Positions 1 to 5,109 of a stretch of DNA of 5,109 nucleotides are shown here, one piece after another (the stretch's first letter is position 1; every line of letters starts with the position of its first letter). Source of the DNA: Oxalobacteraceae bacterium UBA7693. GTDB lineage: Bacteria; Pseudomonadota; Gammaproteobacteria; Burkholderiales; Burkholderiaceae_D. Below the pieces are notes generated by a model. It was not told the DNA's origin, did no database searches, and saw only the letters and a program-made list of their open reading frames with translations. Made by a program: the position numbers and the translations under genes. The DNA is taken from the NCBI GenBank assembly GCA_002482715.1, contig DLGN01000075.1:1-5109 (forward strand), given 5' to 3'.

Positions 1-1
1 A

Positions 2-610
2 GTTGATGAGGCGACATTCAATCAAGTAAAAAAAGATAAGAAACCATTTAGTTTTTCAAAAATGATGATGGGTGATGATGTGCAATATGTCGAAACAAGC
101 GCTGAAGAAAAGAAAGCATTTTCGGCTGTTGAATTTTTGCGAAAAAAAATTAAAGTAGGTGACACTTTTCCAGCATTTAAGCTCGCAACTGCAGACGGTA
201 AAAATATGACTGAAAGCGTGTTTCAAGGCAAGCTCACCTTGCTCAATTTTTATTTTGATAAATGTGAGCCATGTATCAAAGAGACTCCGGAGCTTAATCG
301 CTTTGCGCAGAATTATCCTGCGGTACAAACAATCGCGATCACCTTTGACAGTACCAAGCAAGCGCAAGACTATGTCGCGCAACATCAGTTTGCCTGGCCA
401 ATTCTGGTTGAAGGCGATAAGTTAATCCGTACCGATATTGGTTTATCTAGTTACCCTTCATTTGCTTTGGTGGATGGGCAGGGTAAGGTGTTAGGCTTGG
501 GTAGTAGCATCGAAATAGGAATTAATGATCACAAGGCAGAAGCTGCATTAGTCGCATGGATCGCTAAATTAACTGATGGAAAATCAGTCGTTCAGAAAGC
601 TGCGCCGTGA
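2..610 (+). CDS. TlpA/ResA-like thioredoxin-fold protein, 5' end outside the window
   Basis: This is a thiol-disulfide oxidoreductase of the TlpA/ResA (AhpC/TSA-redoxin) class, expected to act in the periplasm on oxidised cysteines of client proteins. The reading frame is open to the left edge, giving 202 visible residues. The ATG at 62 lacks a Shine-Dalgarno sequence and would leave no signal peptide, so the true start and export signal probably lie upstream. Visible parts, numbered from the first full codon: a charged segment at 1-50, a redoxin entry around 51-60 (KVGDTFPAFKL), the CEPC active site with Cys88 and Cys91 following the strand LLNFYF, a Glu six residues after the first Cys (Glu94), and a cis-Pro loop SYPS (Pro152). 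CEPC plus that Glu matches the B. subtilis ResA arrangement as I recall it. Its stop overlaps the next gene's GTG start by 4 bases. The fold is certain; the client (apocytochrome c or another protein) is unknown. Confidence 0.85.
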   Translation, partial: VDEATFNQVKKDKKPFSFSKMMMGDDVQYVETSAEEKKAFSAVEFLRKKIKVGDTFPAFKLATADGKNMTESVFQGKLTLLNFYFDKCEPCIKETPELNRFAQNYPAVQTIAITFDSTKQAQDYVAQHQFAWPILVEGDKLIRTDIGLSSYPSFALVDGQGKVLGLGSSIEIGINDHKAEAALVAWIAKLTDGKSVVQKAAP

Positions 611-1062
611 GATACTTATTGAGCACCTTGTTGTTGGCGCTGGTTTGCGCCAACTTTTCTTTCGCACAAAGTTCATTGCTCAGCCCGGTAGATTGGTCAG
701 CAAAAATAGTATCGCTTAAGGGCTCACCCACCGTACAAATTACGGCTAAGTTGCAAGCAGGCTGGCATATTTTTTCGCAGTATCAGTCCAGCGCCGGGCC
801 AACAGCCACAAGCATTCAATTTGTGAATTCTGCGGCTTATCAATTGCTGGGAAAAACATCGGAACCAGTAAGTATTACTTATTACGAGAAACTCTTTAAG
901 ACCGATGTGAAGTATTTTGAGAATGAAGTCCAGTTTCAACAAAAAATACGCTGGACAAAAAAGCCAACACCAATCAAAGCCAAAATTGAATTCATGGCAT
1001 GTCGAGATAAAGAATGCTTGCCTCCTGATGAAATCGAATTGGATATTTCGCCAAACGTATGA
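607..1062 (+). CDS. Secreted DsbD N-terminal (alpha) domain-like protein
   Basis: A 151-residue stand-alone counterpart of the periplasmic alpha domain of DsbD (DsbD_N/DsbC family), which passes electrons from the membrane reductase to periplasmic partners. It starts at GTG 607, inside the stop of the TlpA-like gene (GTGA overlap). This start gives a good Sec signal peptide: Arg2, a hydrophobic core at 4-13, and probable cleavage after SFA (residue 20). The mature part is predominantly beta-like, with a GWHIFSQ segment near 52-58 typical of this family. The expected redox pair is Cys132 and Cys137 in ACRDKECLPP. Four residues separate these cysteines, against five in E. coli DsbD (Cys103/Cys109); I associate the CxxxxCLPP form with Bacteroidota proteins. 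In most bacteria this domain is fused to the membrane core, but here that core is the next gene, joined by an ATGA overlap. The Cys14 context (ALVC) does not fit a lipobox. Confidence 0.82.
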   Translation: MRYLLSTLLLALVCANFSFAQSSLLSPVDWSAKIVSLKGSPTVQITAKLQAGWHIFSQYQSSAGPTATSIQFVNSAAYQLLGKTSEPVSITYYEKLFKTDVKYFENEVQFQQKIRWTKKPTPIKAKIEFMACRDKECLPPDEIELDISPNV

Positions 1063-2477
1063 GTCTTCTCGTTCTCTTTTTTGAGTGTTTTGTACTTGGC
1101 TGCATCGCGTTTACCTTGCCATGTATTTTCCCACTTGCACCGCTCACCATTAGTCATTTCACGCAAAGAAGTGAGAAGGGGGAGTCGCTATTGCCTAGTG
1201 CTTTGACGTATGCCTTGTCCATCGTGTTGATTTATGTCGGAGTAGGTTTGGTCGTGACGCTGATGTTTGGAGCCGGAGCTTTAAACGAGCTTGCAAGCGA
1301 CGGTATCTTTAATGTTTTTTTGTTTTTTATGTTGGTTTTTTTTGGCGCTGCTTTATTGGGATTATTTGACTTAAATTTACCAAGTCGTTGGGTTAATCGT
1401 ATCGCAGAAAAGTCTCATGGCAAGGGCGTTCTGAGCCTGTTTTTTATGGCTGCTACCTTGGCAGTCGTATCGTTTTCTTGCACCGGTCCTTTAATTGGGG
1501 GCATATTGGTGACAGTTGGTGGGGTAGATAGTATGCAAAACTATTTGGCACCAATTATCGGGATGCTTGGATTCTCTACTGCTTTGGCAGGCATCTTTTT
1601 TATCATCGCTTTGTTTCCCAAAACATTACAGCACTTACCTAAGTCAGGTGCATGGCTTAATTCGATTAAGGTCAGTCTAGGTTTTCTAGAGTTGGGCTTG
1701 GCATTCAAATTTCTGTCGACAGCTGATTTGGCCTATCACTGGAATATTCTGTCTCGCGAACTTTTCATTGGAATCTGGATACTATTGAGCGTTCTGTTGG
1801 GATTGAATTTGTGGGGAAAGTTTCGAATGCCACATGATAGTGTGTTAGTACATATTGGCCGCATGCGTGCTGCTGCTGTTATGTTGTGTTTTGCGTTTTC
1901 TCTCTATCTTGTCAGTGGATTTTTCGGAAATCCTTTACATCCTTTGAGTGGTTTGTTGCCGCCGAAAATATCAGTTGATTTGGCGCAGAAAACTATAGGC
2001 AATGCTCCCAGAAAGTACAGTGAATTTTTCCACATGCCACATCACATCGAAGGTTTTTTTGATTACGAGGAAGCTAAACTTTATGCAAAGCAGGTGAACA
2101 AGCCTATGCTATTAGATTTTACTGGGCACGGTTGTGTCAATTGTAGAAAGATGGAAGCTGAGGTTTGGTCAGATCCTGCGGTGCTCACTGTGTTGAAGGA
2201 GAACTATGTCGTGGTTTCACTTTACACCGACGACAAAACAGCTCTGCCTGAACATGAACAATTTGACTCTGCCATTTTGAAAACGCGGGTTACGACCATA
2301 GGGAAAAAATTTAAGCATTTACAGGCAAGTCGATTTGCTAGCATTTCTCAGCCATATTATGTCTTGCAATCAGCCGACGAAAGAATGTTAGTAACTCCGC
2401 CAATTGGGGTCGAATTAGATGTGCAAAAATACTTAGCGTATTTGCAGCAGGGTCTTACAAGTTTTAACAGGCCTTAA
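1059..2477 (+). CDS. dsbD: DsbD-type membrane thiol:disulfide interchange protein (CcdA-like core plus C-terminal thioredoxin)
   Basis: This 472-residue inner-membrane protein would carry reducing equivalents from cytoplasmic thioredoxin to the periplasm. About eight hydrophobic segments are visible, near residues 3-30, 50-70, 83-103, 126-152, 162-187, 200-219, 232-252 and 270-289. The two core cysteines are Cys22 in LPCIFPLAP (segment 1) and Cys141 in FSCTGPLIGG (segment 4), the equivalents of E. coli Cys163 and Cys285. A periplasmic thioredoxin domain covers about 333-470, with GCVNC (Cys359, Cys362) and the cis-Pro loop SQPYY (Pro432). The alpha domain is missing from this chain and is encoded by the preceding gene, which overlaps by 4 bases (ATGA); no clear Shine-Dalgarno is visible, so coupled translation is likely. 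Several motifs (SHFTQRS after segment 1, SCTGP, FTGHGCVNCRKME, SQPYYVL) are closer to Bacteroidota DsbD than to betaproteobacterial DsbD as I remember them. The assignment is firm; the client proteins are inferred. Confidence 0.9.
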   Translation: MSLLVLFFECFVLGCIAFTLPCIFPLAPLTISHFTQRSEKGESLLPSALTYALSIVLIYVGVGLVVTLMFGAGALNELASDGIFNVFLFFMLVFFGAALLGLFDLNLPSRWVNRIAEKSHGKGVLSLFFMAATLAVVSFSCTGPLIGGILVTVGGVDSMQNYLAPIIGMLGFSTALAGIFFIIALFPKTLQHLPKSGAWLNSIKVSLGFLELGLAFKFLSTADLAYHWNILSRELFIGIWILLSVLLGLNLWGKFRMPHDSVLVHIGRMRAAAVMLCFAFSLYLVSGFFGNPLHPLSGLLPPKISVDLAQKTIGNAPRKYSEFFHMPHHIEGFFDYEEAKLYAKQVNKPMLLDFTGHGCVNCRKMEAEVWSDPAVLTVLKENYVVVSLYTDDKTALPEHEQFDSAILKTRVTTIGKKFKHLQASRFASISQPYYVLQSADERMLVTPPIGVELDVQKYLAYLQQGLTSFNRP

Positions 2478-2480
2478 TGA

Positions 2481-2503
2481 AACCTAGGTTAGGATTATCT
2501 AGG
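2481..2503. repeat. Short palindrome and inverted repeat downstream of dsbD
   Basis: AACCTAGGTT at 2481-2490 is a perfect 10-base palindrome four bases after the dsbD stop. CCTAG (2483-2487) can also pair with CTAGG (2499-2503) across an 11-base loop. No T-tract follows, so it is not a terminator by itself. It could be an mRNA 3'-end structure, a protein site or chance; the structure is seen and a function is not. Confidence 0.35.
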
Positions 2504-2529
2504 CTTAATGTGTTAATAGCTGAAACTTC

Positions 2530-2565
2530 AAGCGAACCGAGGTTCTAAATCGGTTCGCTTTTTTA
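2530..2565 (+). terminator. Strong intrinsic terminator of the TlpA-DsbD operon
   Basis: The arms AAGCGAACCGA (2530-2540) and TCGGTTCGCTT (2550-2560) form a perfect 11-base-pair stem with a 9-base loop, followed by a run of six T from 2559 to 2564. It lies 53 bases after the dsbD stop, on the same strand. It should end transcription of the redox operon and isolate it from the PLP-enzyme gene. Confidence 0.93.
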
Positions 2566-2604
2566 TTCCTCCATCAATAGAACCAAGTAAGACGTGTTTC
2601 TGTC

Positions 2605-2610
2605 TATATA
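2605..2610 (+). promoter_or_regulatory. Possible -10 element for the PLP-enzyme gene
   Basis: TATATA at 2605-2610 resembles a sigma-70 -10 box and lies between the operon terminator and the next gene, where a promoter must exist. The bases 16-18 upstream (around 2581-2588) show no good -35 match. If used, transcription would begin near 2617 and give a leader of about 65 bases. This is a weak call resting on one box and position. Confidence 0.3.
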
Positions 2611-2618
2611 GCTTAATC

Positions 2619-2648
2619 AGAGCCCGATGTGAATCTGGGTTAAACTCT
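2619..2648 (+). promoter_or_regulatory. Bulged hairpin in the 5' leader of the PLP-enzyme gene
   Basis: Three helical parts stack: AGAG (2619-2622) with CTCT (2645-2648), CCC (2623-2625) with GGG (2637-2639), and GAT (2626-2628) with ATC (2633-2635). They close on a GTGA tetraloop, with a one-base bulge at 2636 and a five-base bulge TTAAA at 2640-2644. Because the downstream enzyme belongs to sulfur amino acid metabolism, a SAM- or SAH-sensing leader was considered, but I could not match the conserved core of any known class. The pairing is seen; regulation is only a possibility. Confidence 0.25.
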
Positions 2649-2680
2649 TAACTTTGATAAACCATTTATTTATTTTTATC

Positions 2681-3925
2681 ATGAGCTCAACCAAGCCTTA
2701 CGGATTTACCACCACCATCTTGCACAACGACCGTCAAAAAGAGATAGAACACGGTTCGCCACACAAACCAATTCACACTTCCGTCACTTACGGCTACAAA
2801 AATGCCAGAGAGTTGGCGGATGTGTTTCAAGGCAAGCAAGCGGGTTATCGCTATGGTCGCCAAGGCAATCCCACCGTATCGGCTTTGGAAGAGAAAATCA
2901 CCAAAATGGAAGACGGCAGCGCGAGCTTGTGTTTCGCGACCGGCATGGCGGCAATCGGTGCTGTGTTTCAGGGATTGTTGCGTCAGGGCGATCATATTAT
3001 CTCTTCGCGTTTCTTGTTTGGTAACACCAATAGCGTTTGGCAAACTTGTGCCGAACAGGGCATTCAACTCTCTTTAGTCGATGCTACCAATGTCGCTGAA
3101 GTTGAAGCGGCGATTACACCTGCAACTCGTATGGTCTTTGTTGAAACGATCGCCAATCCACGCACGCAAATAGCGGATCTCAAGCGTATCGGTGAACTGT
3201 GTCAGCAACGCGGCATTTTATACGTAGTCGATAACACTATGACTTCGCCGTACTTGTTCCGCCCAAAAGCTGTGGGTGCAGGCTTGGTGGTGAATTCCTT
3301 GACTAAATCCATCGCAGGTCATGGCAATGTTTTAGGTGGCGCTTTGACCGATACCGGTTTGTTTGATTGGGCTAGTTATCCGCATATCGCGCCAAATTTC
3401 CGTAAATTAGCGTCGTCGCAACAAGGCATCGCTCACCTTCGTGCCAAGGCCTTGCGCGATTTTGGTGCATCAATTTCACCAGAGGCTGCGCATCAAGTTG
3501 CGGTCGGTGCAGAGACGCTGGCACTGCGCATGCAGCGTGAAAGTGATAATGCTCTTGAATTGGCGCGTTTGTTGGAAGCTGATCCACGCGTGGCGGTGGT
3601 ACATTATCCCGGCTTAGAATCACATCCTCAACACCCATTGGCGACGGAGTTGTTCCGTGCTTATGGTGCTTTGTTAAGTTTTGAGTTGAAACCGGAAATC
3701 GATTGCTTCGACTATTTGAATCACTTGAAACTAGCGATTAACGCCACACATCTGGGAGATACGCGCACTTTGGTGATTCCTGTAGCGCATACCATTTTCT
3801 TCGAGATGGGACAGGAACGTCGTGCCGAAATGGGTATTGTTGATTCCTTGATTCGTGTCTCTGTGGGGATCGAAGATACCGAAGATTTGTTGCAAGATTT
3901 TGCCAACGCGCTGAATCAATATTAA
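2681..3925 (+). CDS. Cystathionine gamma-synthase / homoserine sulfhydrylase family PLP enzyme
   Basis: A 414-residue cytoplasmic enzyme of the Cys/Met-metabolism PLP family (MetB, MetZ, MetY and relatives), probably joining an activated homoserine to cysteine or sulfide on the way to methionine. I chose ATG 2681 because it begins MSSTKPYGF. A TTG nine codons upstream (2654) would add an unlikely hydrophobic stretch. Neither start has a Shine-Dalgarno sequence. Landmarks, counted from ATG 2681: YRYGRQGNPT near 56-65 (Tyr58 and Arg60 as PLP-phosphate contacts from the partner subunit), ATGMAA near 86-91, ETIANPR near 155-161, VDNT (Asp184), the PLP lysine Lys209 in SLTKSIAGHG, and substrate-binding Arg392 in RVSVGIED. 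The usual PLP-stacking Tyr of YGGT is Phe113 in FGNT, reminiscent of O-succinylhomoserine sulfhydrylases. The lysine motif departs from the common S-[AS]-TK form. The family is certain; the exact substrate cannot be fixed, so no symbol is given. It appears monocistronic. Confidence 0.92.
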   Translation: MSSTKPYGFTTTILHNDRQKEIEHGSPHKPIHTSVTYGYKNARELADVFQGKQAGYRYGRQGNPTVSALEEKITKMEDGSASLCFATGMAAIGAVFQGLLRQGDHIISSRFLFGNTNSVWQTCAEQGIQLSLVDATNVAEVEAAITPATRMVFVETIANPRTQIADLKRIGELCQQRGILYVVDNTMTSPYLFRPKAVGAGLVVNSLTKSIAGHGNVLGGALTDTGLFDWASYPHIAPNFRKLASSQQGIAHLRAKALRDFGASISPEAAHQVAVGAETLALRMQRESDNALELARLLEADPRVAVVHYPGLESHPQHPLATELFRAYGALLSFELKPEIDCFDYLNHLKLAINATHLGDTRTLVIPVAHTIFFEMGQERRAEMGIVDSLIRVSVGIEDTEDLLQDFANALNQY

Positions 3926-3954
3926 TTGCTGTCACGCTGCTTCAGTCATTCGTA

Positions 3955-3985
3955 GCGCATATGCTCCATAGTATGTGCCGCTTTT
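3955..3985 (+). terminator. Weak possible terminator after the PLP-enzyme gene
   Basis: GCGCATAT (3955-3962) can pair with GTATGTGC (3971-3978) around an 8-base loop, with two G-T wobbles. Four T follow at 3982-3985, three bases after the stem. It is in the right place, 29 bases after the stop, but the stem is modest and the T-tract short, so termination may be partial. Confidence 0.35.
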
Positions 3986-4012
3986 GATTGAGATGTTCAA
4001 TTCGACTTTAGT
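3984..4012 (+). promoter_or_regulatory. Possible sigma-70 promoter for the permease gene
   Basis: TTGATT (3984-3989) and TTTAGT (4007-4012) are separated by 17 bases. Each matches four of six consensus positions. They lie just upstream of the permease ribosome binding site, which gives a short leader. Position and spacing are right but the boxes are mediocre. Confidence 0.3.
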
Positions 4013-4025
4013 CCTACCGCCATTC

Positions 4026-4030
4026 AGGAG
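4026..4030 (+). promoter_or_regulatory. Ribosome binding site fixing the permease start
   Basis: AGGAG lies four bases before ATG 4035. It is the only clear Shine-Dalgarno sequence before a gene in this window. It favours ATG 4035 over the in-frame ATG at 4068, which would remove the conserved N-terminal stretch before the first membrane helix. Confidence 0.75.
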
Positions 4031-4034
4031 CACC

Positions 4035-5109
4035 ATGTTTTCATTTATTTTGCCTATAGCAGTTCGCATGACGCAACGCGATTGGCGTGCTGGTGAGCTT
4101 CGATTTTTGCTGATCGCCTTGATGGTCGCCGTAGCCTCTTTATCTTCGGTCGGTTTTTTTGTTGATCGTATGCGCAGTGGCTTGGAGCGTGACGCGCATC
4201 AAGTGTTGGGGGCGGATTTATTAGTCGTTTCTACACAAGGGATACGGCCAGAGTGGAAGCAGTTAGCCAAAGAGAATGGCTTGAAAACGGCTGAAACCGT
4301 GGTCTTTCCTAGTATGGCATTGGCGGGTGAAGGTGATGCCGCGATGACTAAATTAGTGACTTTGAAAGCAGTCACTGATGGCTATCCTTTGCGAGGCAAG
4401 TTGAAATTATTGCAGGGCGAAAAAGAAGTTGAAGTGGACAGTATTCCCGCGGCAGGCACAGCGTGGGTCGATCCTGCCTTGCTGGGAAGTTTGAAAATTG
4501 CGATTGGTAGCAAACTCAGTATGGGTGAACAACAGTTCATCGTGACCCAGAGCATCGCATCAGAGCCAGATCGTGGTGCGGGCTTTCTCGGTTTTTCACC
4601 GCGTGTCATGATTTCTGAACAGGATTTGGCTGCTACAAAATTGGTGCAAGAAGGTTCGCGCATTACTTATCGCTTATTGTTGGCGGGCGATAAGCAAGCG
4701 GTAGAAAATTTCAGAGTGACAATGGAAAAAAATCTCATCGAGCAAAAAATTAAGGGTGCTCGTATCGAAACGATCGCCAATGGCAATGAGCAGATGCGTA
4801 CCACGCTGGATCGTGCCGAACAGTTTTTATCTATGGTCAGCATGTTGTCGGCCATGTTAGCTGCCGTGGCGGTAGCGATGGCCGCGCGTCGATTTATGTT
4901 ACGCCATATTGATGCCTGCGCGATGTTGCGCTGCTTGGGTTTAACCCAAAATCAAGTGACAACGATGTATCTGTTGGAATTTTTGATGCTGGGCATACTG
5001 GGTAGTATTGCCGGTGTGGTGATCGGTTTTGCTAGTCATTTCTTATTATTGGAGTGGTTGGGTGGTTTGGTTTCTGTCGAGTTGCCTCCGGCTAGTTTAC
5101 TACCGGCTT
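4035..5109 (+). CDS. YbbP-type FtsX-like ABC transporter permease, 3' end outside the window
   Basis: This is the N-terminal 358 codons of a large inner-membrane permease of the MacB/FtsX superfamily, YbbP (COG3127) type. Such proteins pair with a YbbA-like ATPase and are usually over 800 residues with two FtsX domains, so more than half is missing here. Visible order: a short cytoplasmic lead with RDWRAGELR (15-23), helix 1 at about 24-43, a large periplasmic region at about 44-264 that begins with RSGLERDAHQVLGADLLV and contains EPDRGAGFLGFSPRVM (177-192), then the first FtsX domain with helix 2 at about 265-286, the cytoplasmic RRFMLRHIDACAMLRCLGL loop (285-303) and helix 3 at about 312-339. 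The frame has no stop through the right edge. The E. coli homologue sits beside an ATPase and the TesA lysophospholipase gene; neither is within this window. The transported substrate is not established, and lipid or lipoprotein handling is only suggested by the family. Confidence 0.9.
   Translation, partial: MFSFILPIAVRMTQRDWRAGELRFLLIALMVAVASLSSVGFFVDRMRSGLERDAHQVLGADLLVVSTQGIRPEWKQLAKENGLKTAETVVFPSMALAGEGDAAMTKLVTLKAVTDGYPLRGKLKLLQGEKEVEVDSIPAAGTAWVDPALLGSLKIAIGSKLSMGEQQFIVTQSIASEPDRGAGFLGFSPRVMISEQDLAATKLVQEGSRITYRLLLAGDKQAVENFRVTMEKNLIEQKIKGARIETIANGNEQMRTTLDRAEQFLSMVSMLSAMLAAVAVAMAARRFMLRHIDACAMLRCLGLTQNQVTTMYLLEFLMLGILGSIAGVVIGFASHFLLLEWLGGLVSVELPPASLLPA

Noticed and set aside
62..64. 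ATG 62 as the true start of the TlpA-like gene
   Set aside because: There is no Shine-Dalgarno sequence or signal peptide, and the frame stays open to the window edge, so an upstream start is more likely.
56..385. Minus-strand open frame opposite the TlpA-like gene
   Set aside because: It lies fully antisense to a gene with clear redoxin motifs, and its translation shows no recognisable domain.
646..648. Cys14 of the alpha-like protein as a lipoprotein cysteine
   Set aside because: The residue before it is Val, not Gly, Ala or Ser, and a normal signal peptidase I site follows at residue 20.
2469..2510. Near-direct repeat of GGC(C)TTAATG flanking the palindrome after dsbD
   Set aside because: Only two imperfect copies of about 10 bases, one overlapping the stop codon; no sign of a mobile element or attachment site.
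2611..2660. SAM-I or SAM-II riboswitch before the PLP enzyme
   Set aside because: A CTTAATCAGAG stretch superficially recalls the SAM-I 5' strand, but the conserved internal motifs and helices are absent and the region is too short; the SAM-II core is also not found.
2654..2680. TTG 2654 as the start of the PLP enzyme
   Set aside because: It adds nine mostly hydrophobic residues unlike this enzyme family and has no ribosome binding site; ATG 2681 is a better fit.
2687..3067. Minus-strand and alternative-frame open frames inside the PLP-enzyme gene
   Set aside because: They overlap a strongly conserved enzyme gene and their translations show no domain; they are frame shadows.
4382..4855. Minus-strand open frames opposite the permease gene
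   Set aside because: The + strand frame is continuous across this stretch and matches the YbbP family throughout.

Overview
The window reads as chromosomal DNA of a Gram-negative proteobacterium. The two right-hand genes, a cystathionine gamma-synthase-family enzyme and a YbbP-type permease, resemble betaproteobacterial (Burkholderiales, Oxalobacteraceae-like) proteins as I remember them. I could not run a search, so the taxonomy is an inference. All genes I can support are on the + strand.

Left block (1-2477): three tightly packed genes for extracytoplasmic thiol-disulfide exchange. They are a TlpA/ResA-like thioredoxin cut by the left edge, a secreted DsbD-alpha-like domain, and a membrane DsbD with a CcdA-like core and a C-terminal thioredoxin. 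Both junctions are 4-base stop/start overlaps (GTGA, then ATGA), so this is an operon with probable translational coupling. Electrons would come from cytoplasmic thioredoxin, cross the membrane core to the C-terminal thioredoxin domain, then pass to the alpha-like protein and on to the TlpA-like protein or other clients. The motifs look more like Bacteroidota DsbD than proteobacterial DsbD, and the block is visibly more AT-rich than the genes to its right. A strong intrinsic terminator (2530-2565) closes it.

Middle (2566-3925): a short leader with a possible promoter and a bulged hairpin precedes a PLP-dependent Cys/Met-metabolism enzyme of the MetB/MetZ superfamily. Its likely start is the ATG at 2681, which has no Shine-Dalgarno sequence.

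Right (3926-5109): a 109-base gap with a weak possible terminator and promoter leads into a large FtsX-like ABC transporter permease (YbbP family). It starts at 4035 and is cut by the right edge after 358 codons.

The most interesting point is the split, Bacteroidota-like DsbD/TlpA module in an apparently betaproteobacterial background. No mobile element, CRISPR array, tRNA or rRNA was seen, and I do not see clear evidence of a wholly new system.
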